Source: Neobacillus sp. WH10 (GTDB lineage Bacteria > Bacillota > Bacilli > Bacillales > Cytobacillaceae). From it: a stretch of DNA of 64,000 nt. This document shows positions 57,788 through 64,000 of the stretch, piece by piece. How positions within the stretch are numbered: position 1 is the stretch's first letter; every line of letters starts with the position of its first letter. Location: the NCBI RefSeq assembly GCF_030123405.1, contig NZ_CP126110.1:5146001-5210000 (forward strand). The letters run 5' to 3'. Below the pieces are notes generated by a model. The model saw only the letters and a program-made list of their open reading frames with translations, did not search any database and had not been told where the DNA came from. A program made the translations under genes and the position numbers.

Positions 57788-58066
57788 ATGAATAAAACAG
57801 ATCTTGTTAGTCAAGTGGCTCAAAATTCCGAACTTACTCAGAAAGATGCTGGTAAAGCTGTCGATGCGGTTTTTAATTCTATTTTGGAAGCATTAAAAAA
57901 TGGAGATAAAGTTCAACTAATTGGTTTCGGGAACTTTGAGGTTCGGGAACGTGCAGCTCGTAAGGGGCGTAACCCACAAACTGGAGAAGAAATTGAAATC
58001 CAAGGTGGAAAAGTACCTGCATTTAAGCCTGGAAAGCAATTAAAGGATGCAGTGGCTGGTAAATAA
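57788..58066 (+). CDS. hup: HU family DNA-binding protein
   Basis: 92 residues from ATG 57788 (AAAGGAG upstream). Full HU fold: MNKTDLVSQVAQNSELTQKD, VFNSILEALKNGDKVQLIGF, GNFEVRERAARKGRNPQTG, the RKGRNPQTGEEI arm motif with its minor-groove Pro, and VPAFKPGKQLKDAV. Homodimeric nucleoid protein. Has its own terminator. Orthology to the main HBsu gene is not certain. Confidence 0.96.
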   Translation: MNKTDLVSQVAQNSELTQKDAGKAVDAVFNSILEALKNGDKVQLIGFGNFEVRERAARKGRNPQTGEEIEIQGGKVPAFKPGKQLKDAVAGK

Positions 58067-58083
58067 GATACTCTACTACATAC

Positions 58084-58116
58084 AAAAAAGTGGTGATTCA
58101 TACATCACTTTTTTAT
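58084..58116 (+). terminator. HU terminator
   Basis: AAAAAAGTG-TGAT pairs with ATCACTTTTTT around TCATAC. Confidence 0.75.
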
Positions 58117-58177
58117 TTTGCTCTACATAGTTAATATTTAAGCAATGACTCTTATTAAATGCAGCCAATAATCTACT

Positions 58178-58230
58178 ATGTTGTTCGATTAAAGCACTCC
58201 TTTCGTTTAAGTACATTTCTTCACAAACTA
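58178..58230 (+). repeat. HDR half-element (DR2 type)
   Basis: TTGTTCGATTAAAGCACTCC, TTTCGTTTAAGTACATTTC, TTCACAAAC. Confidence 0.6.
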
Positions 58231-58249
58231 AGTACGATATACATATTAT

Positions 58250-58429
58250 CTAATGTTTGTCTAATCCTTTCTTACCTTTATACAACACTAACGTCATACC
58301 AATAATCAGACAAATAAGTCCTCCTAAACCAGTCGTAATTATTGATAATTCTTCTCGAAAAAAGAACTCACTGATACCCCAAAATATTATAAATACCCAT
58401 CCTAAAACGTTAAATTTATTAAGTTTCAT
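58250..58429 (-). CDS. small membrane protein, 59 residues
   Basis: ATG 58429 after GGTGGA. Product MKLNKFNVLGWVFIIFWGIS, then EELSIITTGLGGLICLIIGM and TLVLYKGKKGLDKH: two hydrophobic segments and a basic end. Single-gene module. Confidence 0.6.
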   Translation of the reverse strand: MKLNKFNVLGWVFIIFWGISEFFFREELSIITTGLGGLICLIIGMTLVLYKGKKGLDKH

Positions 58430-58461
58430 TCCACCAACTCCTTTACTAGAAAACTATATCC

Positions 58462-58567
58462 GTTCTTCAACTCTTCTGCACGTTAGCACAAGAAGAAAGC
58501 CTCCAAAAATGTCAGCTTGAACTTAAACTCAAGCTCTCCGTTAGCTTAAGTACATTTCTTCACAATC
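58462..58567 (+). repeat. HDR element, full copy
   Basis: CGTTCTTCAACTCTTCTGC, ACGTTAGCACAAGAAG, CCTCCAAAAATGTCAGC, then TTAAACTCAAGCTCTCCG, TTAGCTTAAGTACATTTC. Confidence 0.8.
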
Positions 58568-58641
58568 TAGCCCAATTCTTGAACATTCTTTCAAATTATA
58601 AGCTGGTAATAATAAACAAAAAAAGTTATTTTAGACGGTTA

Positions 58642-58830
58642 TCAGTTAATATGTTCATTTTTCCTCATATTGTAATCTATAACAAAAAATGTAATAAGCG
58701 TAACAATAATAAAGATTGTATTTAGCGTATTGGAAATTAACCCATACTGTGTTAATAATAAGGAGGATAATACAATTAAAGTTCCAATCACTTTTAAAAT
58801 CAAATACTTTCCTTTATAATACTTTGACAT
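58642..58830 (-). CDS. small membrane protein
   Basis: 62 residues with two hydrophobic segments (LILKVIGTLIVLSSLLLTQ, LNTIFIIVTLITFFVIDY). Strong AAGGAGGGG site. Follows the gene at 58912 by 81 bases on the same strand. Unknown function. Confidence 0.6.
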   Translation of the reverse strand: MSKYYKGKYLILKVIGTLIVLSSLLLTQYGLISNTLNTIFIIVTLITFFVIDYNMRKNEHIN

Positions 58831-58911
58831 ATATATTCCCCTCCTTAAAGGACGTTAGACGATTTTTTTTAATGAAATACATTTACTGTATTAATTAAAT
58901 AAAACAGGCAC

Positions 58912-59265
58912 TTATTTTAATGGATCAGTCACCTCAAGGCATTTTCCATTATACGCGTCAATCCTAACGGTTGGTTCTTCTCCATTTTTAGTTTTCAGTG
59001 TTACACTCAACTCACGTTGATTAGTGAATTTATTAAAAAAACCACTCTTTTTATCAATAGACAATTTCTCCAGTGTAATGTCATAATAATTAATATCAAC
59101 GGCTTTTATTCCCAATCTTTCTGGAGGAAAGACCAAACACAAAAATGCATTATCTATGGCTTCCCCAGTTGTCAATATTGGCTTTTGGTATTCATATGTA
59201 AAACAAATGATAAGTAAAACTAAAATGCAAAAAACATTTTTCTTCAAGTTTGTGGCCTTTAACAC
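58912..59265 (-). CDS. membrane-anchored protein, unknown
   Basis: 117 residues from GTG 59265 after GGGGGATTGAAAC. N-terminal anchor (VFCILVLLIICFTY), then an extracytoplasmic domain with strands YDITLEKLSIDKKSGF, LSVTLKTKNGEEPTVRIDAY and a C-terminal CLEVTDPLK; resembles PepSY-like small domains only loosely. Function unknown. Confidence 0.6.
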   Translation of the reverse strand: MLKATNLKKNVFCILVLLIICFTYEYQKPILTTGEAIDNAFLCLVFPPERLGIKAVDINYYDITLEKLSIDKKSGFFNKFTNQRELSVTLKTKNGEEPTVRIDAYNGKCLEVTDPLK

Positions 59266-59329
59266 GTTTCAATCCCCCTATCCAATAACATATAAAAACG
59301 TAATTCGACAACCTCCTCCAAAAGTCCTG

Positions 59330-59420
59330 CCTTATTGCACTATCCTGCCACGTTACTTCAATAAGAAAAGCCGCCTGGCAGCTGGATCTTAAACTCTTGC
59401 CCCCTATAGTTGAAGAAGGA
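59330..59420 (+). repeat. HDR element, full copy
   Basis: CCTTATTGCACTATCCTGCC, ACGTTACTTCAATAAG, hairpin AGCCGCC-TGGCAGCT, then TTAAACTCTTGCCCCC and TATAGTTGAAGAAGG. It abuts the pseudogene's stop codon at 59421. Confidence 0.8.
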
Positions 59421-59745
59421 TTACGACTGGTTGTATGAATTTAAATCATTCCAACCTTCGAAAGTGTTTCGGAAATTTTTAGATAAGTCTTTATCTTTAC
59501 TTAGTAATAGAATTAATGAAGAGTCCCAAAGTACCAATTCAGCTATTGCCTTTGAATGTTGGATTTTAGGATTATCAATCCAAAATTTGGATTTCTATCA
59601 GCATATGGTTCTTCTTTAATAGCATCTAAATCAATTGTCTCGTTTTTATCGAACGCTGAAAATACACCCGAAATAAAATAAAATTCTTTGTTATTAGCCA
59701 GCTTGGTTAGGTTTTCACCCGCTATCCAATAGTTATTAAAAATAA
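59421..59745 (-). pseudogene. truncated, frameshifted hypothetical gene
   Basis: Two minus frames adjoin: YWIAGENLTKLANNKEFYFI, FDKNETIDLDAIKEEPYADR, then after a shift near 59588 DNPKIQHSKAIAELVLWDSS, LILLLSKDKDLSKNFRN and a stop at 59421. No start codon is left; upstream it runs into a MaoC-like fragment. Family not recognised. Confidence 0.6.
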
Positions 59746-59836
59746 TTCAACATACTTACTGAAAAAGTCCATTCAAACGAAATTATATCTCCTACTTTTA
59801 ATGATATATATATCGTACTGAAGGTTTTTTACTAGA

Positions 59837-60820
59837 TTATGTGTGAAAATCTTGAGGTTTCCATTCTTTCGGCTTTATGTTCCTATTCATCCATTTCTGT
59901 TGTGGTGCTTGGTATGGGGTGGTGGCGATTAAATGATTATTGTGCCAGTTTGCTGCTCCGGAACGAATCATTTCATCGAGAAGGATTTGAATAAATTCTT
60001 CTGGTTGAAGCTGGAAAGAGTAGCGTGCAAAATCTTGGAACCAACCACACTTTAATAGGTAGTTATCGATTTCTTCTTTTGCCAATCCGTTTTTAATGAT
60101 TAACGTGAATGAAAAAATCCTCTTACAGGCATGCCATGAAATTTTTTCTGGCATCTTGAGCCACTTTTCAAACCTTTCCCTTGCCGCATCAATGGCAGCT
60201 AGAGGATTCTCGATTTGAGGTCCATGTCCTGAATATGCCTTTTGAATCCGGAGCATGGACAACCGTTCCAAACTTTCTATAGATCGTTGGATAGATGTGA
60301 CACCCTCTCGAAAGATATTTAACCATCCGATATCATTCTTGTGGAAGAGATCCCCGCAAATTAATATCTCTTCTTTAGGTTCATATAAGGAAATATGACC
60401 TAACGTATGTCCTGGTGTGTGCAAGACTTTCAAGGTTTTATCTCCTGTATTGATCTCATCGTTATCTGAAAGCTTTGTATCGACTCGATAAGGTTCTACA
60501 GGCTGATCTAACCATTCTGCACTACAGGCTTCAGAGTCACAAGAATTAATTAAATCGGCATCCCATTTATGAGCAGCAATCGTAACACCATAATTTTTTT
60601 GAAGATGAAAGTTGCCCCCTACATGGTCACTATGATAGTGCGTGTTCACAATAAGGTGTAATTCTTCTGGTGAAACGCCTGCTTCTTTAATTAATTGTTC
60701 TGTATCTTTCGCATCACTCCCAAAACCAGTATCAATAAGGATTGGGAGTTGATCCTTAATCAGGATCATGTTTGCACTTGGAAATTTCCTTTCAAAGAAA
60801 ATAATACTGGATTTTTTCAT
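59837..60820 (-). CDS. MBL-fold metallo-hydrolase
   Basis: 327 residues. Metal site NTHYHSDHVGGNF (HxHxDH, ~residue 60), HTPGHTLGHISLY, ILICGDLFHKND and AYSGHGPQI. The C-terminal ~90 residues form an extra winged-helix-like domain (LAKEEIDNYLLKCGWFQDFA), as in LACTB2/glyoxalase-II-like hydrolases acting on thioesters or lipids. GGGGGAATAGCTT precedes the ATG. A TetR-type palindrome lies 39 bp upstream. Confidence 0.9.
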   Translation of the reverse strand: MKKSSIIFFERKFPSANMILIKDQLPILIDTGFGSDAKDTEQLIKEAGVSPEELHLIVNTHYHSDHVGGNFHLQKNYGVTIAAHKWDADLINSCDSEACSAEWLDQPVEPYRVDTKLSDNDEINTGDKTLKVLHTPGHTLGHISLYEPKEEILICGDLFHKNDIGWLNIFREGVTSIQRSIESLERLSMLRIQKAYSGHGPQIENPLAAIDAARERFEKWLKMPEKISWHACKRIFSFTLIIKNGLAKEEIDNYLLKCGWFQDFARYSFQLQPEEFIQILLDEMIRSGAANWHNNHLIATTPYQAPQQKWMNRNIKPKEWKPQDFHT

Positions 60821-60857
60821 AAGCTATTCCCCCATAAATTCAATGATTAAACAATTA

Positions 60858-60875
60858 TGATCGAACGTTCGATCA
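60858..60875. promoter_or_regulatory. TetR-type operator (18-bp palindrome)
   Basis: TGATCGAACGTTCGATCA is perfectly symmetrical and sits in the promoter of the metallo-hydrolase gene. GAACGTTC cores are common targets of TetR repressors of lipid metabolism; no TetR gene is intact in the window. Confidence 0.7.
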
Positions 60876-60942
60876 ATTTATATTGTTAATAGAGTTGCCG
60901 TTATTAGCCCTCGAATTACATGCCCCCCCTGTTTATCTGGGG

Positions 60943-61047
60943 TTAGATGATGACTCCCTTCATCACTAGAAATCCCGTAAATAATTCAGCATCCCTTACT
61001 GTAAAAATCCCTTCAAACGTATCCATATCTCCTACTTTTAATGGCAT
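60943..61047 (-). pseudogene. N-terminal remnant of a MaoC-like dehydratase
   Basis: 34 codons: MPLKVGDMDTFEGIFTVRDA, ELFTGFLVMKGVII and stop. The pattern lkVGD..sFe..FTv.DaelFtg is the start of MaoC/hot-dog hydratases. A similar ~80-bp stretch at 59755-59836 gives KVGDIISFEWTFSVS, so two fragments flank the metallo-hydrolase. Confidence 0.5.
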
Positions 61048-61119
61048 ATATATCTCCCACTGAAGGTTTTATACTGAATGGTTAATTATAATCTGAATAT
61101 TAAAACTATTTTAAGTAAA

Positions 61120-61156
61120 ATTCAACTATCCTGCTTCTTTAGTTCAAAAAGAAAAG
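61120..61156 (+). repeat. HDR half-element
   Basis: AATTCAACTATCCTGCTTC, TTTAGTTCAAAAAGAAAAG. The TGA of the aminotransferase-like gene lies inside it. Confidence 0.6.
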
Positions 61157-62301
61157 CTGTCAGGATTACCATGTATCAAATTTGATAACTCAGTAATAGC
61201 ATAATCTAAGTCATCCTTTGTATTATAAAAATGGGGAGCCATTCTTATTACATCCTTTCTTGCAGAAACAATAATCTTTTTTTCTCTTAATATCCCTTCG
61301 ATTTTTGAGGCATTCCCTATATAAAAAGAGGTCATACCTGAGTTACATTCAGATGATTGTGGACCTATTATTTGTAATCCTTTTTGTAATCCAAATTCCC
61401 TTGTTAGTTCGGCTAACTCTTTCAAATATGAATGTATATTATGTATTCCAATCTTAAGTAACAAATTAATCGCTTGATACGCAGCATAAATGCTTATAAA
61501 AGAAGGTGTACCGGTCTCAAACCGGCGGGATCCAGGTGCAAAAACAGAGTTAAATACATCAAATTTTGTTTCACTTGCTTGTCCAAACCACCCAGAAAGT
61601 CTTGGTTTTAATTGTTCAGCGAGTTCCTTTTTTATATACAGAAAGGCTACACCTGGAATCCCTAGCATATACTTGCGAGTTCCAGTGGTTAATATATCAA
61701 TATTCATTTCTTTTACATTAATAGGGATATGTCCTGCAGATTGATAAGCGTCAACCAACAACATGGACCCTTTTTTATGAACAATGTTTGCAATCTCTTT
61801 AAGGTTTTGCATATATCCATTGTAGTATGATACATGGGGAATACACGTAAGTAATGTATTCTCTTTTACTTCCTTTTCGTATTGCTCTAAGTGTATGATT
61901 CCATTGGAAGAACGAATAATTGAGATTTTTGCTCTATCCTGTTTCTGTGCAAGCCAAATATGACCAACAGTAGGAAAATCAATATCTGTTAAAATTATAT
62001 TATTTTTATTTTTTTCATATGGCAGGCAAGTGGCGATAGTAGAAATAACATCAGATACAGAGGTTAATATAGCAATTTCATCTATTTCGGCACCAATAAG
62101 TTCAGCGAATTTCTCTCTAGTTGCCTCCACTTTCATAATTGATTGATCCCAGTTACTTCCAAACTCAAGCAAACTATTATGATATTCTTCAATCGCGCGT
62201 GAAACTGGCTGAGCCAATGCCCCTTGAGAACAGCTAGCTAGATGTACATAATTAGATAAAATAGGGAATAACGAACGATAAGAACTGTACGGATTATTCA
62301 T
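61144..62301 (-). CDS. aminotransferase class V-fold PLP-dependent enzyme
   Basis: 385 residues from ATG 62301 (AAGGTGG eight bases upstream; GTG 62313 is less likely). Fold-type I PLP enzyme: substrate loop YVHLASCSQGALAQPV, LVDAYQSAGHIPINV with the PLP-contacting Asp, and the Schiff-base Lys in TTGTRKYMLGIPGVAFLYI; C-terminal PGSRRFETGTPSF. Closest in style to cysteine desulfurase/isopenicillin epimerase-like members. Substrate unknown. The stop codon lies inside the HDR. Confidence 0.88.
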   Translation of the reverse strand: MNNPYSSYRSLFPILSNYVHLASCSQGALAQPVSRAIEEYHNSLLEFGSNWDQSIMKVEATREKFAELIGAEIDEIAILTSVSDVISTIATCLPYEKNKNNIILTDIDFPTVGHIWLAQKQDRAKISIIRSSNGIIHLEQYEKEVKENTLLTCIPHVSYYNGYMQNLKEIANIVHKKGSMLLVDAYQSAGHIPINVKEMNIDILTTGTRKYMLGIPGVAFLYIKKELAEQLKPRLSGWFGQASETKFDVFNSVFAPGSRRFETGTPSFISIYAAYQAINLLLKIGIHNIHSYLKELAELTREFGLQKGLQIIGPQSSECNSGMTSFYIGNASKIEGILREKKIIVSARKDVIRMAPHFYNTKDDLDYAITELSNLIHGNPDSFSF

Positions 62302-62429
62302 TTTTCTTCCCACCTTAAAACTATATAGTATTAATTATTTGGCCTTTAATATTACCAAAAACTCAATTTCCTTATATTTCTATTTCCCTCTTGAGAGCTT
62401 CACCACAGAAATGTACGAAAAAATAGCTC

Positions 62430-62480
62430 TTACATAGTAGTTGAATAAACAAAAAGCCGCCATCGGCAGCTAGGTCTTCT
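62430..62480 (+). repeat. HDR element, shortened
   Basis: TTACATAGTAGTTGAATAAAC, hairpin AAGCCGCC/GGCAGCT, then CTTCTTTTATTAC. Upstream of the aminotransferase gene. Confidence 0.6.
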
Positions 62481-62565
62481 TTTATTACTTATTTAAATGT
62501 AGTAAAATATTACAATCTTAACCAATTCGATTATACTAAAGATTTTCCATATATTCAAAATTCCC

Positions 62566-62592
62566 TTTTGAACTAAACTCCCGTAAGTCAAA
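62566..62592 (+). repeat. HDR half-element
   Basis: TTTTGAACTAAACTCCCG then TAAGTCAAAAC; rightmost HDR-like sequence of the window. Confidence 0.5.
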
Positions 62593-62651
62593 ACAATCTT
62601 GCTTTTTTTGCCCTTCCCTGTCCGAATGAGACCCGCATTCTGAAAATATGC

Positions 62652-62678
62652 AAAAAAGCTTACTCAAAGAGTAAGCTT
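62652..62678 (-). terminator. cwlJ terminator
   Basis: AAGCTTACTC pairs with GAGTAAGCTT; TTTTTTG follows on the minus strand. The stem overlaps the cwlJ stop. Confidence 0.8.
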
Positions 62679-63117
62679 ATCCGCTATAAACACTATCACA
62701 TGTTCCAGCTTTTGGTTCATAATAACAATGATTTTTAAATGGACCAGAATGAGGTTGACCGTACCATGTTGGAGGGCATGGAGCATGTGGATTAAAGTAC
62801 CAAAGAGCATATTTCGCTGGGTGATCTCTCCAATAATCTAAATTCTGTTTGGCTAATCTTTTTTCGGAAGTCCTTGCTCTCTGGTAAAATACATTCCCTT
62901 TTTGAACAGCTTCAAAGGAAAAATTTCCTCCTTGTACCTGAAAAATAACTTGATCAATCGTTCTTAAACCTTTAAAGTCTAAACAATTTGCTACAAGACG
63001 ATTCACAATTACATTTCCAACATATAACATTCCTTGTTTTCCTTCGCCTTCCGCTTCTGCTCTCATCATCCTTGCCATTAAGTCAACGTCTGAACTTCGG
63101 TAATTTGCTCTTGGCAT
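62677..63117 (-). CDS. cwlJ: cell wall hydrolase CwlJ (spore germination)
   Basis: 146 residues, a single SleB/CwlJ hydrolase domain: VDLMARMMRAEAEGEGKQGM with the catalytic Glu, YVGNVIVNRLVANCLDF, IDQVIFQVQGGNFSFEAVQ and the end PTWYGQPHSGPFKNHCYYEP. Length and lack of a signal peptide match CwlJ, which sits in the spore coat and degrades cortex in response to calcium dipicolinate. TTTGGGGTGAG precedes the ATG. No gerQ partner is seen nearby. Confidence 0.93.
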   Translation of the reverse strand: MPRANYRSSDVDLMARMMRAEAEGEGKQGMLYVGNVIVNRLVANCLDFKGLRTIDQVIFQVQGGNFSFEAVQKGNVFYQRARTSEKRLAKQNLDYWRDHPAKYALWYFNPHAPCPPTWYGQPHSGPFKNHCYYEPKAGTCDSVYSG

Positions 63118-63334
63118 TTTCTCACCCCAAAAATATAGTATGAAAAAAAGCTTACATTGATGTCATTGTTTATAAAATAAGAATGCTTAGTTTTTAAAGC
63201 TTACAGTTTTGTTTTGTCTATACTTATAATATGCGGTCCCCTTTATTCTGACCCCCGTAAGTTTTTTTCAGCTAGGTACTTGGACAATCATAAGCCTTTC
63301 TTAAAAGTATAATGGAGTAAGGACGGTGATTGAA

Positions 63335-63538
63335 TTGGCCTGCTCGATCAATATTAATAACTTCAAAGTTAATACTATTTCTAATAACGCAAACATTAAT
63401 TTTGGTGGTACCGTTCAAAACAGTCATACTGCCAATAGTTCCATAATCGGCGGCAATTTTAATTTTGGTGATGGCTGCATAATCTCAAGCAAGAGTATTA
63501 ACCTCGGTAAAATTAATAATACGGTCAAAGATTCCTAG
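63335..63538 (+). CDS. GerPA/GerPF-like spore protein
   Basis: 67 residues from TTG 63335 (GGTGA five bases upstream; GTG 63326 is the alternative). Pattern NINFGGTVQNSHTANSSIIG then GNFNFGDGCIISSKSINLG resembles the short GerPA/GerPF proteins (NFGD.....SPK...K...G.G..N.GD), which help germinants pass the coat. Classic GerPF length is ~70. The stop TAG at 63536-63538 directly touches the end of an IS. Next to cwlJ, divergent, both germination-related. Confidence 0.6.
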   Translation: MACSININNFKVNTISNNANINFGGTVQNSHTANSSIIGGNFNFGDGCIISSKSINLGKINNTVKDS

Positions 63539-63685
63539 TTGACTTCTCCCCATGGATAAATCCAGGGGATTCTTTTTTAAACCTTCATCAAAGCCGCCTA
63601 TCAGCCGGGGCCTCCAGATCTTACTGCTTCTCCAGTTCATTACGACATGTAGTGAAAAACACATACCGCAGCCCAATCATAGGCA
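63539..63685 (-). ncRNA. IS200/IS605 right end with probable omega RNA region
   Basis: Downstream of tnpB on the minus strand, the DNA carries a structured right end: CCCC-TGGA-TAAA-TCCA-GGGG hairpin at 63548-63568 and the terminal TCAA (minus strand) at 63539. In IS605-type elements the reRNA/omega RNA extends from the tnpB 3' end to this point and guides TnpB. The guide would be read from the flank, that is from the GerPA-like gene's 3' end. Position by analogy. Confidence 0.55.
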
Positions 63686-64000
63686 CTACGCCACTGCCCT
63701 TTTAGCCCCATTGTGCGGGACAATGGGGGTTAAAAGGACTCGGCGATACTTTGTATCTTCTATTTTAGGTAGTTCTCGATCTTTCTTGAATTGTTTATGG
63801 ATAGACTTGTCCAAAATATTCACGGCACCCACTAGATCCCGATGTCCTTTCGCACCACACGGACAGTGGAAGTTTCGATTCCATTGTTTACTGAATTCTC
63901 CGCATGAAGGGCACGTACCGGAAGTATAGGACTCTTCCACAAGTTGGACTTTGACGCCTCGAAGGTTCAATTTGTATGTTATTTTTTCAATTAATTGCCC
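63686..64000 (-). CDS. tnpB: TnpB (IS200/IS605 family, IS1341-type), C-terminal part
   Basis: 105 codons, open through the right edge, so the N-terminal part lies outside. GQLIEKITYKLNLRGVKVQL, VEESYTSGTCPSCGEFSKQW, then CPCGAKGHRDLVGAVNIL: the zinc ribbon (CPSC...CPC) followed by the RuvC-III Asp. The second zinc knuckle is CPC rather than the usual CxxC. TnpB is an RNA-guided nuclease that maintains its IS. No tnpA is visible. Confidence 0.9.
   Translation of the reverse strand, partial: GQLIEKITYKLNLRGVKVQLVEESYTSGTCPSCGEFSKQWNRNFHCPCGAKGHRDLVGAVNILDKSIHKQFKKDRELPKIEDTKYRRVLLTPIVPHNGAKRAVA

Noticed and set aside
3616..62592. HDR repeats as a CRISPR array
   Set aside because: Copies are spaced by whole genes, not by ~35-bp spacers; no cas genes; the internal segment is a hairpin common to subclasses, not unique spacers.
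3616..62592. HDR repeats as canonical integron attC sites
   Set aside because: The GTTRRRY/RYYYAAC core sites are not matched (GTTAGCT and CTTCAAC are near misses), the two flanks are direct rather than inverted repeats, and no IntI-type integrase is present. Kept only as an architectural analogy.
63552..63929. Plus-strand frame of 125 codons at the right edge
   Set aside because: Lies antisense to tnpB and the IS right end; composition follows from the TnpB frame.
1..64000. rRNA or tRNA genes
   Set aside because: No rRNA signature or tRNA cloverleaf with a CCA end or TTCRANY loop was recognised anywhere in the window.

Overview
The window is low-GC DNA from a spore-forming member of the Bacillaceae (Bacillus in the wide sense). 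Pointers are the germination hydrolase CwlJ, a GerPA/GerPF-like protein, YkvS, a DUF3934 protein, HU, a Csp protein, AGGAGG-type ribosome binding sites, frequent GTG/TTG starts and lipoproteins with LSAC-type lipoboxes. Species cannot be named from this sequence alone.

Layout. 1-3.5 kb is ordinary: a partial gene, a VOC protein and a ROK regulator/MFS transporter pair with a double operator. From about 3.6 to 62.6 kb the window becomes a mosaic. About fifty copies of one intergenic repeat, here called HDR (hairpin flanked by direct repeats), separate one- or two-gene modules. A full HDR reads, on the plus strand, DR1 (TTCTTCAACTAAACTGCC then AGTTAGCTCAATAAG), a variable hairpin, then DR2 (TTCAACTCTTGCACCCGTTAG followed by CTTAATAAG or TTTAAGTACATTTCTTCAC). 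All copies I can see point the same way, and most genes lie on the minus strand with their stop codons at or inside DR2. The modules are mostly small hypothetical, membrane, lipoprotein, immunity-like, VOC, DinB, acetyltransferase and metallo-hydrolase genes. Many are decayed, frameshifted or reduced to C-terminal tails.

Three larger stretches lack HDRs. 17.7-21.5 kb holds a spore-coat-like protein, an IS3 remnant with a truncated CoiA-like gene, and an immunity protein with a toxin tail. 21.7-29.1 kb holds a sugar ABC transporter, an OmpR/PhoR-type two-component system, a solute-binding lipoprotein and an amidase; all three transcription units carry 11-bp-spaced triple direct repeats upstream, so they look like one regulon. 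40.1-43.5 kb holds a choline-binding-repeat amidase. 43.5-44.7 kb keeps a replication-relaxation gene and the tail of an FtsK-like gene, remnants of a plasmid or integrative element.

Mobile DNA: three ~200-bp non-coding elements sit exactly after the CCGTTAG of an HDR with no target duplication, as expected of IS200/IS605-type single-strand transposition. A tyrosine recombinase gene broken by a frameshift lies in the middle of the array (36.9 kb). A TnpB gene runs off the right edge, its right end touching the stop codon of the GerPA-like gene.

The most unusual signal is the HDR array itself: directional, with covarying hairpins, with gene 3' ends fused to it, and flanking exchangeable single-gene modules. 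It resembles an integron cassette array in architecture but does not carry canonical attC sites. A c-di-GMP-I riboswitch at 57.5 kb, in front of a very small ORF, is the clearest RNA element.
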